Assembly (NCBI GenBank): GCA_963756745.1 | Contig: CAVWOU010000011.1 | Coordinates: 1-64,000, forward strand | Origin: DASPWW01 sp963756745 | GTDB lineage: Bacteria; Actinomycetota; Thermoleophilia; Solirubrobacterales; 70-9 | Length of the DNA stretch: 64,000 nucleotides | Direction: 5' to 3' | Shown here: one piece after another, positions 18,164 to 28,293 of the stretch | Position numbering within the stretch: position 1 is the first letter of the stretch | How the letters are laid out: the number at the start of each line of letters is the position of its first letter | Program-made: the position numbers and the translations under genes | The notes under the pieces: generated by a model | Told to the model about the DNA's origin: nothing | Seen by the model: the letters and a program-made list of their open reading frames with translations, nothing else | The model's database searches: none

Positions 18164-18397
18164 ATGGGAGTGAGGTTCCAGATCACGGACGAGGAGAACG
18201 ACGTCCAGGGTCACGCGGCGACCCCCGGGATCGATGTCGAGCGAATCAAGCTCGTGACGGGCGAGGGCGACGAGATCACCCTGCAGGCCGAGGAGGACGG
18301 CGACCGCTTCAAGGTCATCTCCGGCCCCGACGACGTCGAGGGGCACCAGCTCAGGGTGATGCCGTTCCTGGTCGCGCCGAAGCGGCCGAGGCGTTAG
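18164..18397 (+). CDS. Small protein with two DV[QE]GH motifs, unknown function
   Basis: 77 residues, starting at an ATG with a strong ribosome site (AGGAGGAGGACAGG directly upstream). It begins MGVRFQITDEENDVQGHAAT, runs through IDVERIKLVTGEGDEITLQA and ends SGPDDVEGHQLRVMPFLVAP plus a basic tail. The two motifs DVQGH and DVEGH frame the protein. I recall similar DVEGH motifs in small actinobacterial proteins of unknown role, but I cannot verify this. The composition is acidic with a basic C-terminus and no Cys. A peptide precursor or protease substrate is possible but only by context. Confidence 0.65.
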   Translation: MGVRFQITDEENDVQGHAATPGIDVERIKLVTGEGDEITLQAEEDGDRFKVISGPDDVEGHQLRVMPFLVAPKRPRR

Positions 18398-18465
18398 CCG
18401 ACGCAGTCGGCGCTCTTCGCGGCCGGCGGCGGGGCCGGTAAGCGCCTGAGCGCTATCGTCGCGAG

Positions 18466-20224
18466 GTGATCAAAGGGTCAGCGGGGCAGCTCGCGGCATC
18501 GCTGCGTGCGGTGGGTGCGGTATTCGCGAATCCGGACGTGGCCCGACTGGAGCTCGCTTGGGCGGGGATGTCGTTCTCGCTCTGGGCCTTCGCGATCGCG
18601 CTCGGCGTATACGCGTTCGACGTCGCTGGTCCGGCGGCGGTGGGGATCGCGGGCCTGGTGCGGTTGCTGCCCGGGGCGCTGGCGTCTCCGTTCGCGGGGC
18701 TGCTTGGCGATCGGCACTCACGGCGAAACGTGCTCACCGCGAGCACGACGGCAACCGCTGCTGGTTCTCGGTGCGGCCGCCGCGGCCGCCGCGCTCGATG
18801 CCCCGGCCGCCCTTGTCTTCGCGCTGGCCGGCGCCTTCACGGTCGCCTCCAGCCCCTTCGTGCCCGCCGAAGGGGCGCTCTACCCGCAGGTCGCGCGCAC
18901 ACCGCAGGAGCTGTCCGCCGCGAACGTCGCGCGCGGCGTGATGGACAACGCCGGCTTCCTCGTCGGCTCCACCCTGACCGGCGTGCTGCTCGCGGCGACG
19001 ACGCCCCAGGTCGTGTTCGGGCTCGCCGCGATCGTCGCTGCTACTGACTGCGCTCCTGCTCGCCGGCGTGCGTCGCGACGAGCGTCCCAAGTACGACGAG
19101 GGCCCTGAGCTCTACGGCGTGATGCGTCAGACGGCGCTCGGAGTCAGGGCGCTGCTCGGGGATCCCGGGTTGCGGCTGGTCGGAGCCGCGCTTGTCGTGC
19201 TCGCATTCTTCGAGGGCACGGCCGACGTCCTGGTGGTCGTGCTTGCGCTTGACTTGCTCGATCTCGGCGCGGGAGGCGTCGGGTACCTGAACGCCGCCTG
19301 GGGAATCGGCGCGCTCGCCGGATCGGCGGTGCTGGCGCTGCTGCTCGACCGAGGAAAGCTGGCGTCGGGGCTCGCGGCGGGAAGCGTGGTCGCCGGAGTC
19401 GCGGCCGCGCTGCCGGGAGCGTGGCCGGTCGCGCTCGCCGCCTACGCCGGCTGGTTAGCGATCGGGGTCGGCTTCACGATTATCGAGGTGACCGCGAGGA
19501 CGCTGCTCCAGCGCCTCGGACGGACGAGGTGCTGGCGCGTGTCCTCGGCAGCCTGGAGACATCAAGGCTCGCAGCGATGGCGGTGGGCTCGATCGCCGCG
19601 TCCGCGCTCGTTGCCCTGCTGGGCACGAGAGGTGCGCTGCTCGCCCTCGGGGCCATCCTCCCGCTGTTCGCGGTCCTGCGCTGGGCGCCGCTGCGGGCGT
19701 TCGAGATGGGTGCTCCCGTGGCCGAGCGTCCCTACGCCTTGCTGCGAGCCAACCCGATCTTCACGCCGCTTCCGGTGGCCACGCTGGAGCGCCTGAGCCA
19801 CGACGTCGTCGCGCTCCGAGTCGATGCGGGCGAGCAGATCATCACCCAGGGGCACCACGGCGACCGCTTCTACCTGATCGAGGACGGCGAGGTGGAGATC
19901 TTCGAGAATCGGGTCCTCCGTCGCACGGAGGGCCCTGGCGAGTCCTTTGGCGAGATCGCCCTGTTGCGCGATGTCCCTCGCACCGCGACCGTCCGCGCGA
20001 ACTGTCCCACACGGCTGCTCGCGCTCGACCGCGACCACTTCCTTTCCGCCATCACCGGCCAAATGCGAAGTCGCGAGGCCGCGGACACGATCATCGATTC
20101 CAGGCTCAGCCGGCGCGCCGGGTCGGGAACCGTGGGGAGGGGCAGAGCGCCGGTCTGGCCGCTACCGCTTCCGCCGCTTCGCGACGTATGGTCTCTCCGG
20201 CTCGCACGGTCACCGTCCTGTTGA
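18466..20224 (+). pseudogene. MFS transporter fused to cyclic-nucleotide-binding domain, with three apparent frameshifts
   Basis: A 12-helix major facilitator domain runs from LAWAGMSFSLWAFAIALGVY through LVRLLPGALASPFAGLLGDR (the loop 2-3 motif) to FAVLRWAPLRAFEMGAPV. It is followed by a complete cNMP-binding domain (LERLSHDVVALRVDAGEQII, GDRFYLIEDGEVEIFENRV and the phosphate-binding cassette PGESFGEIALLRDVPRTATV). Shifts are needed near 18760, 19040 and 19518; each flanking piece is well conserved, which suggests sequencing indels rather than decay. In the reading frame as given, the 3' end overlaps the convergent surface-protein gene by about 120 bp. Such MFS-cNBD fusions occur in actinobacteria; the partner nucleotide may come from the cyclase at 13387. 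Confidence 0.7.
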
Positions 20225-23200
20225 GGAAGAAGTCGCGGAAGCGGACCTTTCCGTTCTTCACCTTGCACAGCGTCGTGTCGCCGATGTCGGCGACCAGCCA
20301 CGTGGTCCCCCGCGCGCTCCCGGCGCCGTGTCGGCCCTTGCTCCTGAACCTTCCGCTTTCCCTTGCCCCACAGCTTCCTGTTCCGGCCCCTCGCTACCGT
20401 AGCTTGATCCCTCCGGGCCGCGGCGGCGCTCGGACTGGCATTCGGGCCGACCAGCTCCAACACCGTGAAGGGGTTGGAGCCGACCTTCTGCTTCACCTTG
20501 AAGATCCCCGCCCAGAACTCCGCCGTCTGCGTGCCGCCCCCGGTCCCCGTTGAGGAGGTCAGCAGCACGTGGCCGTTGCGAGCATCGACCAGGCACCCCA
20601 CCTGGATCTGCGCCTCGCCCTGCAGGGGCTGGAAATCCGTGTCGCCGGGGCACCTGGTGAAGATGACGCCGCTGATCACGCTCACGTTCACGGTCTCGCC
20701 GACCACGGGCGGCGGGAGCGTGCCGCCCGGGGGTGGGAGCGTGCCGCCAGGTGGCGGGGGCGTGCCGTCCGTGGGCGGGGGCGTGCCAGTGGGCCCGCCG
20801 GTGGGGGGAGCGGCGCCCCCGCTCCCGTTTCCGCCGCCCCCATCGTCGCCACCACCTCCGCCGGTCGGCGCCGCCGTGTTGGTGATCGTGCAGGTGATCG
20901 CCTCGTCGTCGTCGAGGGTGACGTTCAGCGGGCCGCCGCTATCGCCCTCGGTCGAGCCCTGGCCCGCGCCCTCGCCGTTCACGCAGCTGATCGACTTCTC
21001 GTAGTCGTCGAGGTTGGTCCCGGTGCCGGCCGTCTCGCCGACGCTGTGGGTGCCAGCGTTGAAGGGGAGCGCGGTGGTGGTGCCGTTGTGGCCGGCGTCG
21101 CCCTCCTCGGTCGCGCCGTCGATCTGGAGGTTGAACAGCCCGGGGTCGTCGGTGGGGTCGAGGTTCTTGATCACCTCGATCGTCCCGGTCTCGCGGGTGT
21201 TGGTGATCGTGCAGGTGATCGTCGTCGTCGTCGTCGACGGGTGACGTTCAGCGGGCCGCCGCTAGTCGCCGTCGGTCGAGCCCTGGCCCGCGCCCTCGCC
21301 GTTCACGCAGCTCGATCGACGTTCGTCGTAGTCGTCGAGGTTGGTGCCCGGTGCCGGCGGTCTCGCCGACGCTGTGGGTGCCGGCGTTGACGGGGAGCGC
21401 GGCTGGTGGTGCCGTTGTCGGCCGGCGTCGCCGCGTCCTCGGTCGCGCCGTCGATCTGGAGGTTGAACAGCCCGGGGTCGTCGGTCGGGTCGAGGTCCAT
21501 GGTCACCTCGATCGTCCCGGTCTCGCGGGTGTGGTGATCGTGCAGGTGATCGCCTCGTCGTCGTCGAGGGTGACGTTCAGCGGGCCGCCGCTATCGCCCT
21601 CGGTCGAGCCCTGGCCCGCGCCCTCGCCGTTCACGCAGCTGATCGACTTCTCGTAGTCGTCGAGGTTGGTCCCGGTGCCGGCCGTCTCGCCGACGCTGTG
21701 GGTGCCAGCGTTGAAGGGGAGCGCGGTGGTGGTGCCGTTGTGGCCGGCGTCGCCCTCCTCGGTCGCGCCGTCGATCTGGAGGTTGAACAGCCCGGGGTCG
21801 TCGGTGGGGTCGAGGTTCTTGATCACCTCGATCGTCCCGGTCTCGCGGGTGTTGGTGATCGTGCAGGTGATCGCCTCGTCGTCGTCGAGCGGTGACGTTC
21901 AGCGGGCCGCCGCTATCGCCCTCGGTCGAGCCCTGGCCCGCGCCCTCGCCGTTCACGCAGCTGATCGACTTCTCGTAGTCGTCGAGGTTGGTCCCGGTGC
22001 CGGCCGTCTCGCCGACGCTGTGGGTGCCAGCGTTGAAGGGGAGCGCGGTGGTGGTGCCGTTGTGGCCGGCGTCGCCCTCCTCGGTCGCGCCGTCGATCTG
22101 GAGGTTGAACAGCCCGGGGTCGTCGGTCGGGGTCGAGGTTCTTGATCACCTCGATCGTCCCGGTCTCGCGGGTGTTGGTGATCGTGCAGGTGATCGCCTC
22201 GTCGTCGTCGAGGGTGACGTTCAGCGGGCCGCCGCTATCGCCCTCGGTCGAGCCCTGGCCCGCGCCCTCGCCGTTCACGCAGCTGATCGACTTCTCGTAG
22301 TCGTCGAGGTTGGTCCCGGTGCCGGCCGTCTCGCCGACGCTGTGGGTGCCGGCGTTGAAGGGGAGCGCGGTGGTGGTGCCGTTGTCGGCCGGCGTCGCCC
22401 TCCTCGGTCGCGCCGTCGATCTGGAGGTTGAACAGCCCGGGGTCGTCGGTCGGGGTCGAGGTTCTTGATCACCTCGATCGTCCCGGTCTCGCGGGTGTTG
22501 GTGATCGTGCAGGTGATCGCCTCGTCGTCGTCGAGGGTGACGTTCAGCGGGCCGCCGCTATCGCCCTCGGTCGAGCCCTGGCCCGCGCCCTCGCCGTTCA
22601 CGCAGCTGATCGACTTCTCGTAGTCGTCGAGGTTGGTCCCGGTGCCGGCCGTCTCGCCGACGCTGTGGGTGCCGGCGTTGAAGGGGAGCGCGGTGGTGGT
22701 GCCGTTGTGGCCGGCGTCGCCCTCCTCGGTCGCGCCGTCGATCTGGAGGTTGAACAGCCCGGGGTCGTCGGTCGGGGTCGAGGTTCTTGATCACCTCGAT
22801 CGTCCCGGTCTCGCGGGTGTTGGTGATCGTGCAGGTGATCGCTCGTCGCTCGTCGAGCGGTGACGTTGAGCGGGCGCGGTATCGCCCGTCGGTCGAGCCC
22901 GGCGCCGGTCGTCGCCGCACTCGACTGATCGCTGTCTGTAGTCGCCGAGGTTGGTCGCCGGTGCCGGCCGATCTCGCCGACGCGTGTGGGTGGCCGGTGT
23001 TGACGGGCCGAGCTCGGTGTCGGTGCCGCCGTCGGCCGGCGTCGTCCGTGCCTCGGTCGCGCCGTCGATCTGGAGGTCGAACAGCCCGGGCCGTCGTCGG
23101 TGCCGGGATCGAGGTCCTTGATCACCTCGATCGACCCGGTCTCGCGGGTGTTGGTGATCGTGCAGGTGACCTGCGTCGTCGTCGCCGACGGTGACGTTGC

Positions 23201-24707
23201 AGCGGGTGGCCGGATGCCTGGTCGAGCCCGGCTCGCGCCGTCGCCGTTCAGCAGCTCGATCGCTTCGTCGTAGTCGTCGAGGTTGGTCCCGGTGCCGGCC
23301 GTCTCGCCGACGCTGTGGGTGCCAGCGTTGAAGGGGAGCGCGGTGGTGGTGCCGTTGTGGCCGGCGTCGCCCTCCTCGGTCGCGCCGTCGATCTGGAGGT
23401 TGAACAGCCCGGGGTCGTCGGTCGGGGTCGAGGTTCTTGATCACCTCGATCGTCCCGGTCTCGCGGGTGTTGGTGATCGTGCACTCCACGTTCTCGCCCG
23501 CCGAGACCGTCGACGTCCGCCAAGCTGGTGCCGGGCTGGGCGGCGCCCTCACCCGAGCACTCGACGGTCGAGTCGTAGTCGTCCAGGCTGGTCGCCTTCG
23601 CCGGCGAGCTCGGAGACCGTGTAGGTGCCGGGTAAGAGGTCGGACTTCGTGCCCGAGTCGCCGTCGGAGGCGTCCGTCGCGACGGTGTCGGTGTCGACCA
23701 GGAGGTCGAACAGGCCGCCGTCGGTGTCGGGGTCGAGGTCCTTGGTCACCTCGATCGAGCCGTTCTCGGGAACCTCGATGATCTGGTTGGCGGGAACGGG
23801 CACGTTCTGCGCGCCCGTTTGCGTAACGTCCCCCGCGGCCTCCGCGGGGGCCGGGTTGAGCCGGCTGTGCTGGGATGAGCTGCTGCACTCGCCCGCTTCG
23901 TCCGACAGCATCAAGTAGTAGTTGACGACGGCCTCGCCTGCCGTCGCGAAGTCGACGTTCAGCGTGACGACCCATTCCCCGCTCACCGCGGTGGGACCGC
24001 TCGCGACCGTCACTGTGTGGGGCGTGCCACCCGACACCGGGTCGATTGCCGGCGCCGAGTTATCGTGCGTACCCAGGTTGAAGGCCTGGTCGAAGAAGGT
24101 GCAGGTGCCGTCGTTTTCGGTATAGCGAACCTCCAGCTGGCCACTCGTTTCCGCGTCACCGGTAAGCGTGAAGCGGAAATTGATCGGGTCGCCCTCCCCA
24201 TACTCGGTAACGTTCCCCGGGGTATAGGTTCCTAGGGTTCCGGCTACCTTTTGTTGGCCCTCGTGGCCCTTGGCGGTGATCTTGACGGCGTCGGTGAACG
24301 TGACGCTTGCGAGCGGCTCTGCACCCCAATCTCCTGACCAGTCAGCGGGATACGCGCGAGCCTCGTAGAGTACCCTCGACGCCGTTCAGCTGGTAGTCGT
24401 AGCTCAGGTTGCCGGAACCATCGGCGGTTGCCGTATCCCAACCCGGCTCGAACGAAGTGCCGTTCCACTTGACGATGCTCCCGTTCGGCCGCTTCACCGG
24501 TACCGCATAGGTCTGGTTCGGCTCGAACCCGTCGCCGGTGATGTGCACCACCTCTCCCGGCGCATAGTCGGGCTTGTCCGTCTCCAGGGTTGGCACAGGC
24601 TCGGAAAGCGCCGGCATTGCCAACGCCAGTGAGGCGGCGACCGCCGCGACGGCGAGGAACGCCACCACTACCCGTGTGCCGAGCCACCCCGCCCTGCCTG
24701 TGTGCAT
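20106..24707 (-). pseudogene. Large secreted surface protein with tandem repeats and FecR-like C-terminal domain, multiply frameshifted
   Basis: Signal segment (RVVVAFLAVAAVAASLALAM) from the ATG at 24707, then an Ig-like domain (DKPDYAPGEVVHITGDGFEP) and a second beta domain with AGEAVVNYYLMLSDEAGECS. About nine tandem adhesin-type repeats of 107 residues follow (GTIEVIKNLDPTDDPGLFNL ... ISCVNGEGAGQGSTEGDSGG ... AITCTITNTRE), then a Gly/Pro linker (GGTLPPPGGTLPPP). A FecR-like domain closes the protein (VNVSVISGVIFTRCPGDTDF, TQTAEFWAGIFKVKQK, GTTWLVADIGDTTLCKVKNG, VRFRDFFLNRTVTVRAGETI), ending at a stop at 20106. The frame is broken in several repeats and near 20340 and 24370. The FecR-like end is frequent in Thermoleophilia surface proteins. 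It is probably an adhesin or matrix protein. Confidence 0.65.
20875..23780 (-). repeat. Tandem array of about nine units of about 321 bp in the surface-protein gene
   Basis: The marker GATCACCTCGATC (plus strand) or a close variant begins at 21169, 21501, 21821, 22144, 22467, 22789, 23120, 23439 and 23745, giving spacings of 332, 320, 323, 323, 322, 331, 319 and 306 bp. A clean unit is 321 bp (107 codons). Units between 21.5 and 22.8 kb are almost identical. The units around 21.2-21.5 and 22.8-23.25 kb are scrambled by many small indels. Four units share the same extra base (GGTCGGGGTCG instead of GGTGGGGTCG). Confidence 0.85.
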
Positions 24708-24891
24708 CAAGTCGTCCACCTGGTTTTCGCTGCTGCAGCGTAGCCAGAAGCGCGCGAACCGGGCTCCACTGAAGGCCGCGGAGGAGAATGAGGACCCCCG
24801 GCGCGGTAATCCTGACCTGAGCACGGTACCACCCATCCCGACCGCGATCGGCGCGCGGTTCTTCGCGCCGAGGTACGCGTGCGAACCGGAG

Positions 24892-25905
24892 CTACCCGAT
24901 CGCGACCATGCGCTCGATCGGCACGCGGGCGCGTTCGGCGACCGGGGGCGGGACCTTGACCTCGTGCTTGCAGTCCCGCAGCGAGTCGCGGAGCTTGGGC
25001 AGCGTGATCATCTTCATGTAGCGGCACACCGCCGCCTCGTTGGCTGGCACGAGCTCGGCCTCGGGCGCGGCCTCCTGCATCGGGTAAAGCATCCCCGTCT
25101 CAGTCGCGACGATGAACTCGCCGTCGGGATGCTCGTGCGCGTGTCGCAGCATCCCCGAGGTCGACAGCATGTGGACGCCGTCGGAGTCGAGGTCGCCGGC
25201 GGCCACGTACTCCATCGTCTGGGTCACGCATCCGCACTCGGGGTGGATCAGGAACTCGGCGTTCGGGTGTTGGGCTCGGGTGCGCTCGATGTCGCGCGGC
25301 CGGATACCGGCGTGGACGTGGCACTCGCCGTCCCACACGTGCATCGCGCGCCCCGTCACCCGCTCCACGTATCTCCCAAGCCACATGTCCGGGCCGAACA
25401 GGATCTCGGTGTCGGGGCCGTGCTCGCGCCAGATGTGCTCTACGACCTGGACGGCGTTCGAGGAGGTGCAGCAGTAGTCGGTCTCGGCTTTGACGTCGGC
25501 GGAGGTGTTGACGTACATGACGACCACCGCGCCCGGGTGGCCCGCCTTCCACTCCCGGAGCTGGTCCGCGGTGATCGAGTCGGACAGCGAGCATCCCGCG
25601 TCGAGGTCGGGGATCAGAACGGTCTTGTCGGGCGACAGGACCGAGGCAGTCTCCGCCATGAAGTGGACGCCGCAGAACTCGATCACCTCGGCCTCGGCGT
25701 CGGCCGCCTTGCGCGACAGCCCGAGCGAGTCGCCGACGTAGTCCGCGACGTCCTGGACCTCGGGCACCTGATAGTTGTGCGCGAGGATCACGGCATCGCG
25801 CTCGGCGGCGAGCGCACGAACCTCCTCCGAGAGCGCGCCGATCCGATCCGGGCTCAGCTCCGGTCGTGGATTGGATTGGATTGTCGGGAGCTCCTGCACC
25901 CGCAC
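24892..25905 (-). CDS. nadA: Quinolinate synthase NadA
   Basis: 337 residues of the [4Fe-4S] enzyme that condenses iminoaspartate with dihydroxyacetone phosphate. The three conserved iron-sulfur cysteines are in DYCCTSSNAVQV, HPECGCVTQTMEY and NEAAVCRYMKMITL. Other signatures are AVILAHNYQVPEVQDVADYV, VEFCGVHFMAETA-like EFCGVHFMAETA, and HVWDGECHVHAGI. The start is a GTG at 25905 with GGAAAGG just upstream. nadC lies 1.5 kb away on the same strand; no nadB is seen between them. The 113 bp upstream are shared with the divergent Fpg/Nei gene and should hold both promoters. Confidence 0.95.
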   Translation of the reverse strand: MRVQELPTIQSNPRPELSPDRIGALSEEVRALAAERDAVILAHNYQVPEVQDVADYVGDSLGLSRKAADAEAEVIEFCGVHFMAETASVLSPDKTVLIPDLDAGCSLSDSITADQLREWKAGHPGAVVVMYVNTSADVKAETDYCCTSSNAVQVVEHIWREHGPDTEILFGPDMWLGRYVERVTGRAMHVWDGECHVHAGIRPRDIERTRAQHPNAEFLIHPECGCVTQTMEYVAAGDLDSDGVHMLSTSGMLRHAHEHPDGEFIVATETGMLYPMQEAAPEAELVPANEAAVCRYMKMITLPKLRDSLRDCKHEVKVPPPVAERARVPIERMVAIG

Positions 25906-26018
25906 TTCCTTTCCGATGTTCGCCGGCCCGGCCGGATTCGCTGCCCTCAGTCGGCCTAAAACCAGGCGAATGAACTTGGTGATCAGTCTACTCCCCCGCG
26001 AGTGCCTACCCTCAATGC

Positions 26019-26864
26019 ATGCCCGAGATTCCCGAGGTGGAGATCACCGCACGCCGGCTCGACCGGTCCCTTGCCGGCGTCGAGATCGAGTCCGCGCTCG
26101 CCCCCGGGATGGTGACGATGAAGACCGTCGATCCGCCGCTGAGCGTGGTGGAGGGCCGGTCGATCGAGGGCGTGCGCCGGATCGGGAAGATGCCGGTCGT
26201 CGAGATCGGCGAGCTCTCGCTGCTCGTCCACCTGATGTCCGCGGGGCGGTTGCAGGTGTTCGACAAGCGCGCGTCGATGCGCGACCGCCGCTCGCGCCTG
26301 CTGATCCGGCTCTCCGACGGGCGCGAGCTGCGCCTACGCGAGTTCGGGACGAAGCAGCGCGCATGGGCGAAGCTGCTGCGCGACGGAGAGGTGGAGAGCG
26401 ACGAGATGGTCGCCACCCTCGGTCCCGAGGCCTGGCCCGCCCCGCCGCTCGAGGCGGTGGCGAGCGCCGTGGACGTGCCGCGCCACCTGCACCCGTTGCT
26501 GCGCGACCAGCGCGCGATCGCGGGGATCGGCCGCTCGTGGGTCGACGAGATCCTGTGGGACGCGCGCCTGTCGCCGTTCAAGAAGGGCTCCGACCTCGAG
26601 CCCGAGGAGGTGGAGCGCCTGCACGCGGCGCTGGCGGTGCTCGGACTCGCGATCGACCACTACGAGGACGTGATCGGCGACAACGTGCCCGACAAGCTCC
26701 CGATGCCGCTCCAGGTGCACCGGCGCGAGGGCGAGCCGTGCCCGCGCTGCGGGACGACCCTCGCCGCCGTCCACTTCGCCGAGCACGTCATGACGTACTG
26801 CCCGGAGGAGCAGACCGGCGGAAAGATCTACAAGGACCGCAGGCTGTCGCGGCTGCTCAAGTGA
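26019..26864 (+). CDS. Formamidopyrimidine-DNA glycosylase/endonuclease VIII family protein
   Basis: 281 residues. The start is fixed at 26019 because the family needs Pro2 and Glu3 at the N-terminus (MPEIPEVEI). The helix-two-turn-helix region is present (HLHPLLRDQRAIAGIGRSWV) with the conserved Lys-like region KLPMPLQVHRREGEPCP. The C-terminal zinc finger reads CPRC...TYCPEE: the fourth cysteine of the usual CxxC-x16-CxxC is replaced by Glu, so the finger has only three Cys ligands. A different ligand or a zinc-less finger is possible. The substrate (8-oxoguanine or oxidised pyrimidines) cannot be decided. It acts in base excision repair and is divergently transcribed from nadA. Confidence 0.88.
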   Translation: MPEIPEVEITARRLDRSLAGVEIESALAPGMVTMKTVDPPLSVVEGRSIEGVRRIGKMPVVEIGELSLLVHLMSAGRLQVFDKRASMRDRRSRLLIRLSDGRELRLREFGTKQRAWAKLLRDGEVESDEMVATLGPEAWPAPPLEAVASAVDVPRHLHPLLRDQRAIAGIGRSWVDEILWDARLSPFKKGSDLEPEEVERLHAALAVLGLAIDHYEDVIGDNVPDKLPMPLQVHRREGEPCPRCGTTLAAVHFAEHVMTYCPEEQTGGKIYKDRRLSRLLK

Positions 26865-26873
26865 GCGGCGCGC

Positions 26874-27389
26874 TCACTGCCGCGTGATCTGGCGCGCGAC
26901 GGCCTGCCCGATCGTCAGCGGGTGGTTGAACAGCGTCGCGACGCGGCCGGCGAGCGTCGTCGGATCGCGCGCGACGCCGAGCTGGCGCAGCACCGTCGCG
27001 GCGTCGAAGTAGACGCGCTCGCACATCAGGCGGTCCTCCTCGAACACGAACATGGCGAGGATCTGAAGCTCCCAGCGCCGACCGGTCGGCGGGAGGCCGC
27101 GGTAGGTGCCGAGATGGGTGCCGCGGATCCACGCCTCGACCATCACCGCGTCGTCGGAGTGGTGGATCGCGACTATCTCGTTCTCCTGGTCGGGGAACGC
27201 GTTCCGGGTCTCGTCGAAGTAGCGCTCGACCTCCTGCACCCCGTCGTACTCCTCCCCGGTGCCGATCAGCTCATAGCGCGGCCTGTGGAACGTCGCGATC
27301 GTCGCGTCGTAGTCGTGCCGGTTCTCCGAGTCCATGTGCTCGCGCACGATCGACTCGCGCTTTTCGCGCAGCTCTTCGCTGATTGCCAT
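26874..27389 (-). CDS. SnoaL-like polyketide cyclase/NTF2-fold protein
   Basis: 171 residues of the SnoaL-like fold. Recognisable parts are EHMDSENRHDYDATIATFHR, YFDETRNAFPDQENEIVAIH, DAVMVEAWIRGTHLGTYRGL and PPTGRRWELQILAMFVFEED. The conserved His and Asp pairs of the pocket are present. The substrate is unknown; many such proteins in actinobacteria are of unclear function. It lies 10 bp after nadC and is probably the last gene of the long minus-strand run from lysA; its stop faces the Fpg/Nei gene. Confidence 0.8.
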   Translation of the reverse strand: MAISEELREKRESIVREHMDSENRHDYDATIATFHRPRYELIGTGEEYDGVQEVERYFDETRNAFPDQENEIVAIHHSDDAVMVEAWIRGTHLGTYRGLPPTGRRWELQILAMFVFEEDRLMCERVYFDAATVLRQLGVARDPTTLAGRVATLFNHPLTIGQAVARQITRQ

Positions 27390-27398
27390 GCTGGGACT

Positions 27399-28269
27399 CT
27401 AATCCGCGGAGGTAGCCGCCTCGAGCAACATGCTGACATCGAGAGCCGGCGCCGAGTGCGTGAGCGCTCCCACCGAGACGAAGTCGACCCCAGTGCCCGC
27501 CACCCCGCGCACATTGTCGAGGGTGATACCGCCGGAAGCCTCGAGGGTCGCGACTGGACCGTGGGCCTGGGCGGCTGGCATCTCGCGCCGCGACCGCGGC
27601 GCTGAGCTCCGCAACGCTCATGTTGTCGAGAAGCAGGCGGTCGGCTCCGGCGTCGAGCGCGTCCGCGATCTCCCCGGCGTCGCGGCACTCGACCTCGACC
27701 TCGCGCTCGGGATCGGCCTCGCGAGCGCGTCGGACCGCGGCGGCGAGTCCGCCGGCGAGCGCGACATGATTCTCCTTGATCAGGATCGCGTCGTGGAGGC
27801 CCATGCGGTGGTTACGCCCGCCGCCGGCGGCCACCGCCGCCTTCTCGAGCGCGCGCAGGCCCGGCGTCGTCTTCCGGGTGTCGAGCAGCTCGGCCTCGGC
27901 CCCTTCGAGCTCGCGTGCGTAGCGCGCGGTCAGCGTCGCGATCCCCGACAGGTGGCCGAGCAGGTTGAGCGCCGTGCGCTCCGCCGCGAGCAGCGCGCGG
28001 GCCGGGCCGCTGGCGAAGGCTACGTCGGCCGGCACCGCGTCGCGCCACTCGCCCTCCGGCGCGAGCCGCTCGAATGAGTCGGCACCCGCCTGGCGGAACA
28101 CCTCCTGGGCGGCGTCGAGCCCGAACACCGCCCCGGGCTGCTTCTGAACGAGGCGCGCCCGGGCGCGGGTGTCGGGGGCCACGACCGCGTCGGAGGTGAT
28201 GTCGCCCGCACCCACGTCCTCGGCCAGGGCGCGGGCGACCAGGGCGCCGAGCGCATTCGGGTCGCTCAT
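27399..28269 (-). CDS. nadC: Nicotinate-nucleotide pyrophosphorylase (quinolinate phosphoribosyltransferase), frameshifted
   Basis: Makes nicotinate mononucleotide from quinolinate and PRPP in NAD synthesis. The N-terminal frame has LAEDVGAGDITSDAVV, AERTALNLLGHLSGIATLTA, ELLDTRKTTPGLRALEKAAV and GGGRNHRMGLHDAILIKENH. The C-terminal end, VATLEASGGITLDNVRGVAG...VDFVSVGALTHSAPALDVSM, lies in another frame. A one-base shift near 27565-27590, between LSAAVAAR and the VATLEASGG strand, joins them to the expected length of about 288 residues. As all catalytic parts are intact, an indel error in the assembly is the likeliest cause. It lies 24 bp after the FIST gene and 10 bp before the SnoaL gene. 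Confidence 0.88.
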
Positions 28270-28293
28270 CTCAATGGTGGCCGGGACCCACTT

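Noticed and set aside
20875..23780. Possible CRISPR array in the regularly repeated region
   Set aside because: The unit is about 321 bp, protein-coding and has no short repeat-spacer structure; it is an intragenic tandem repeat.
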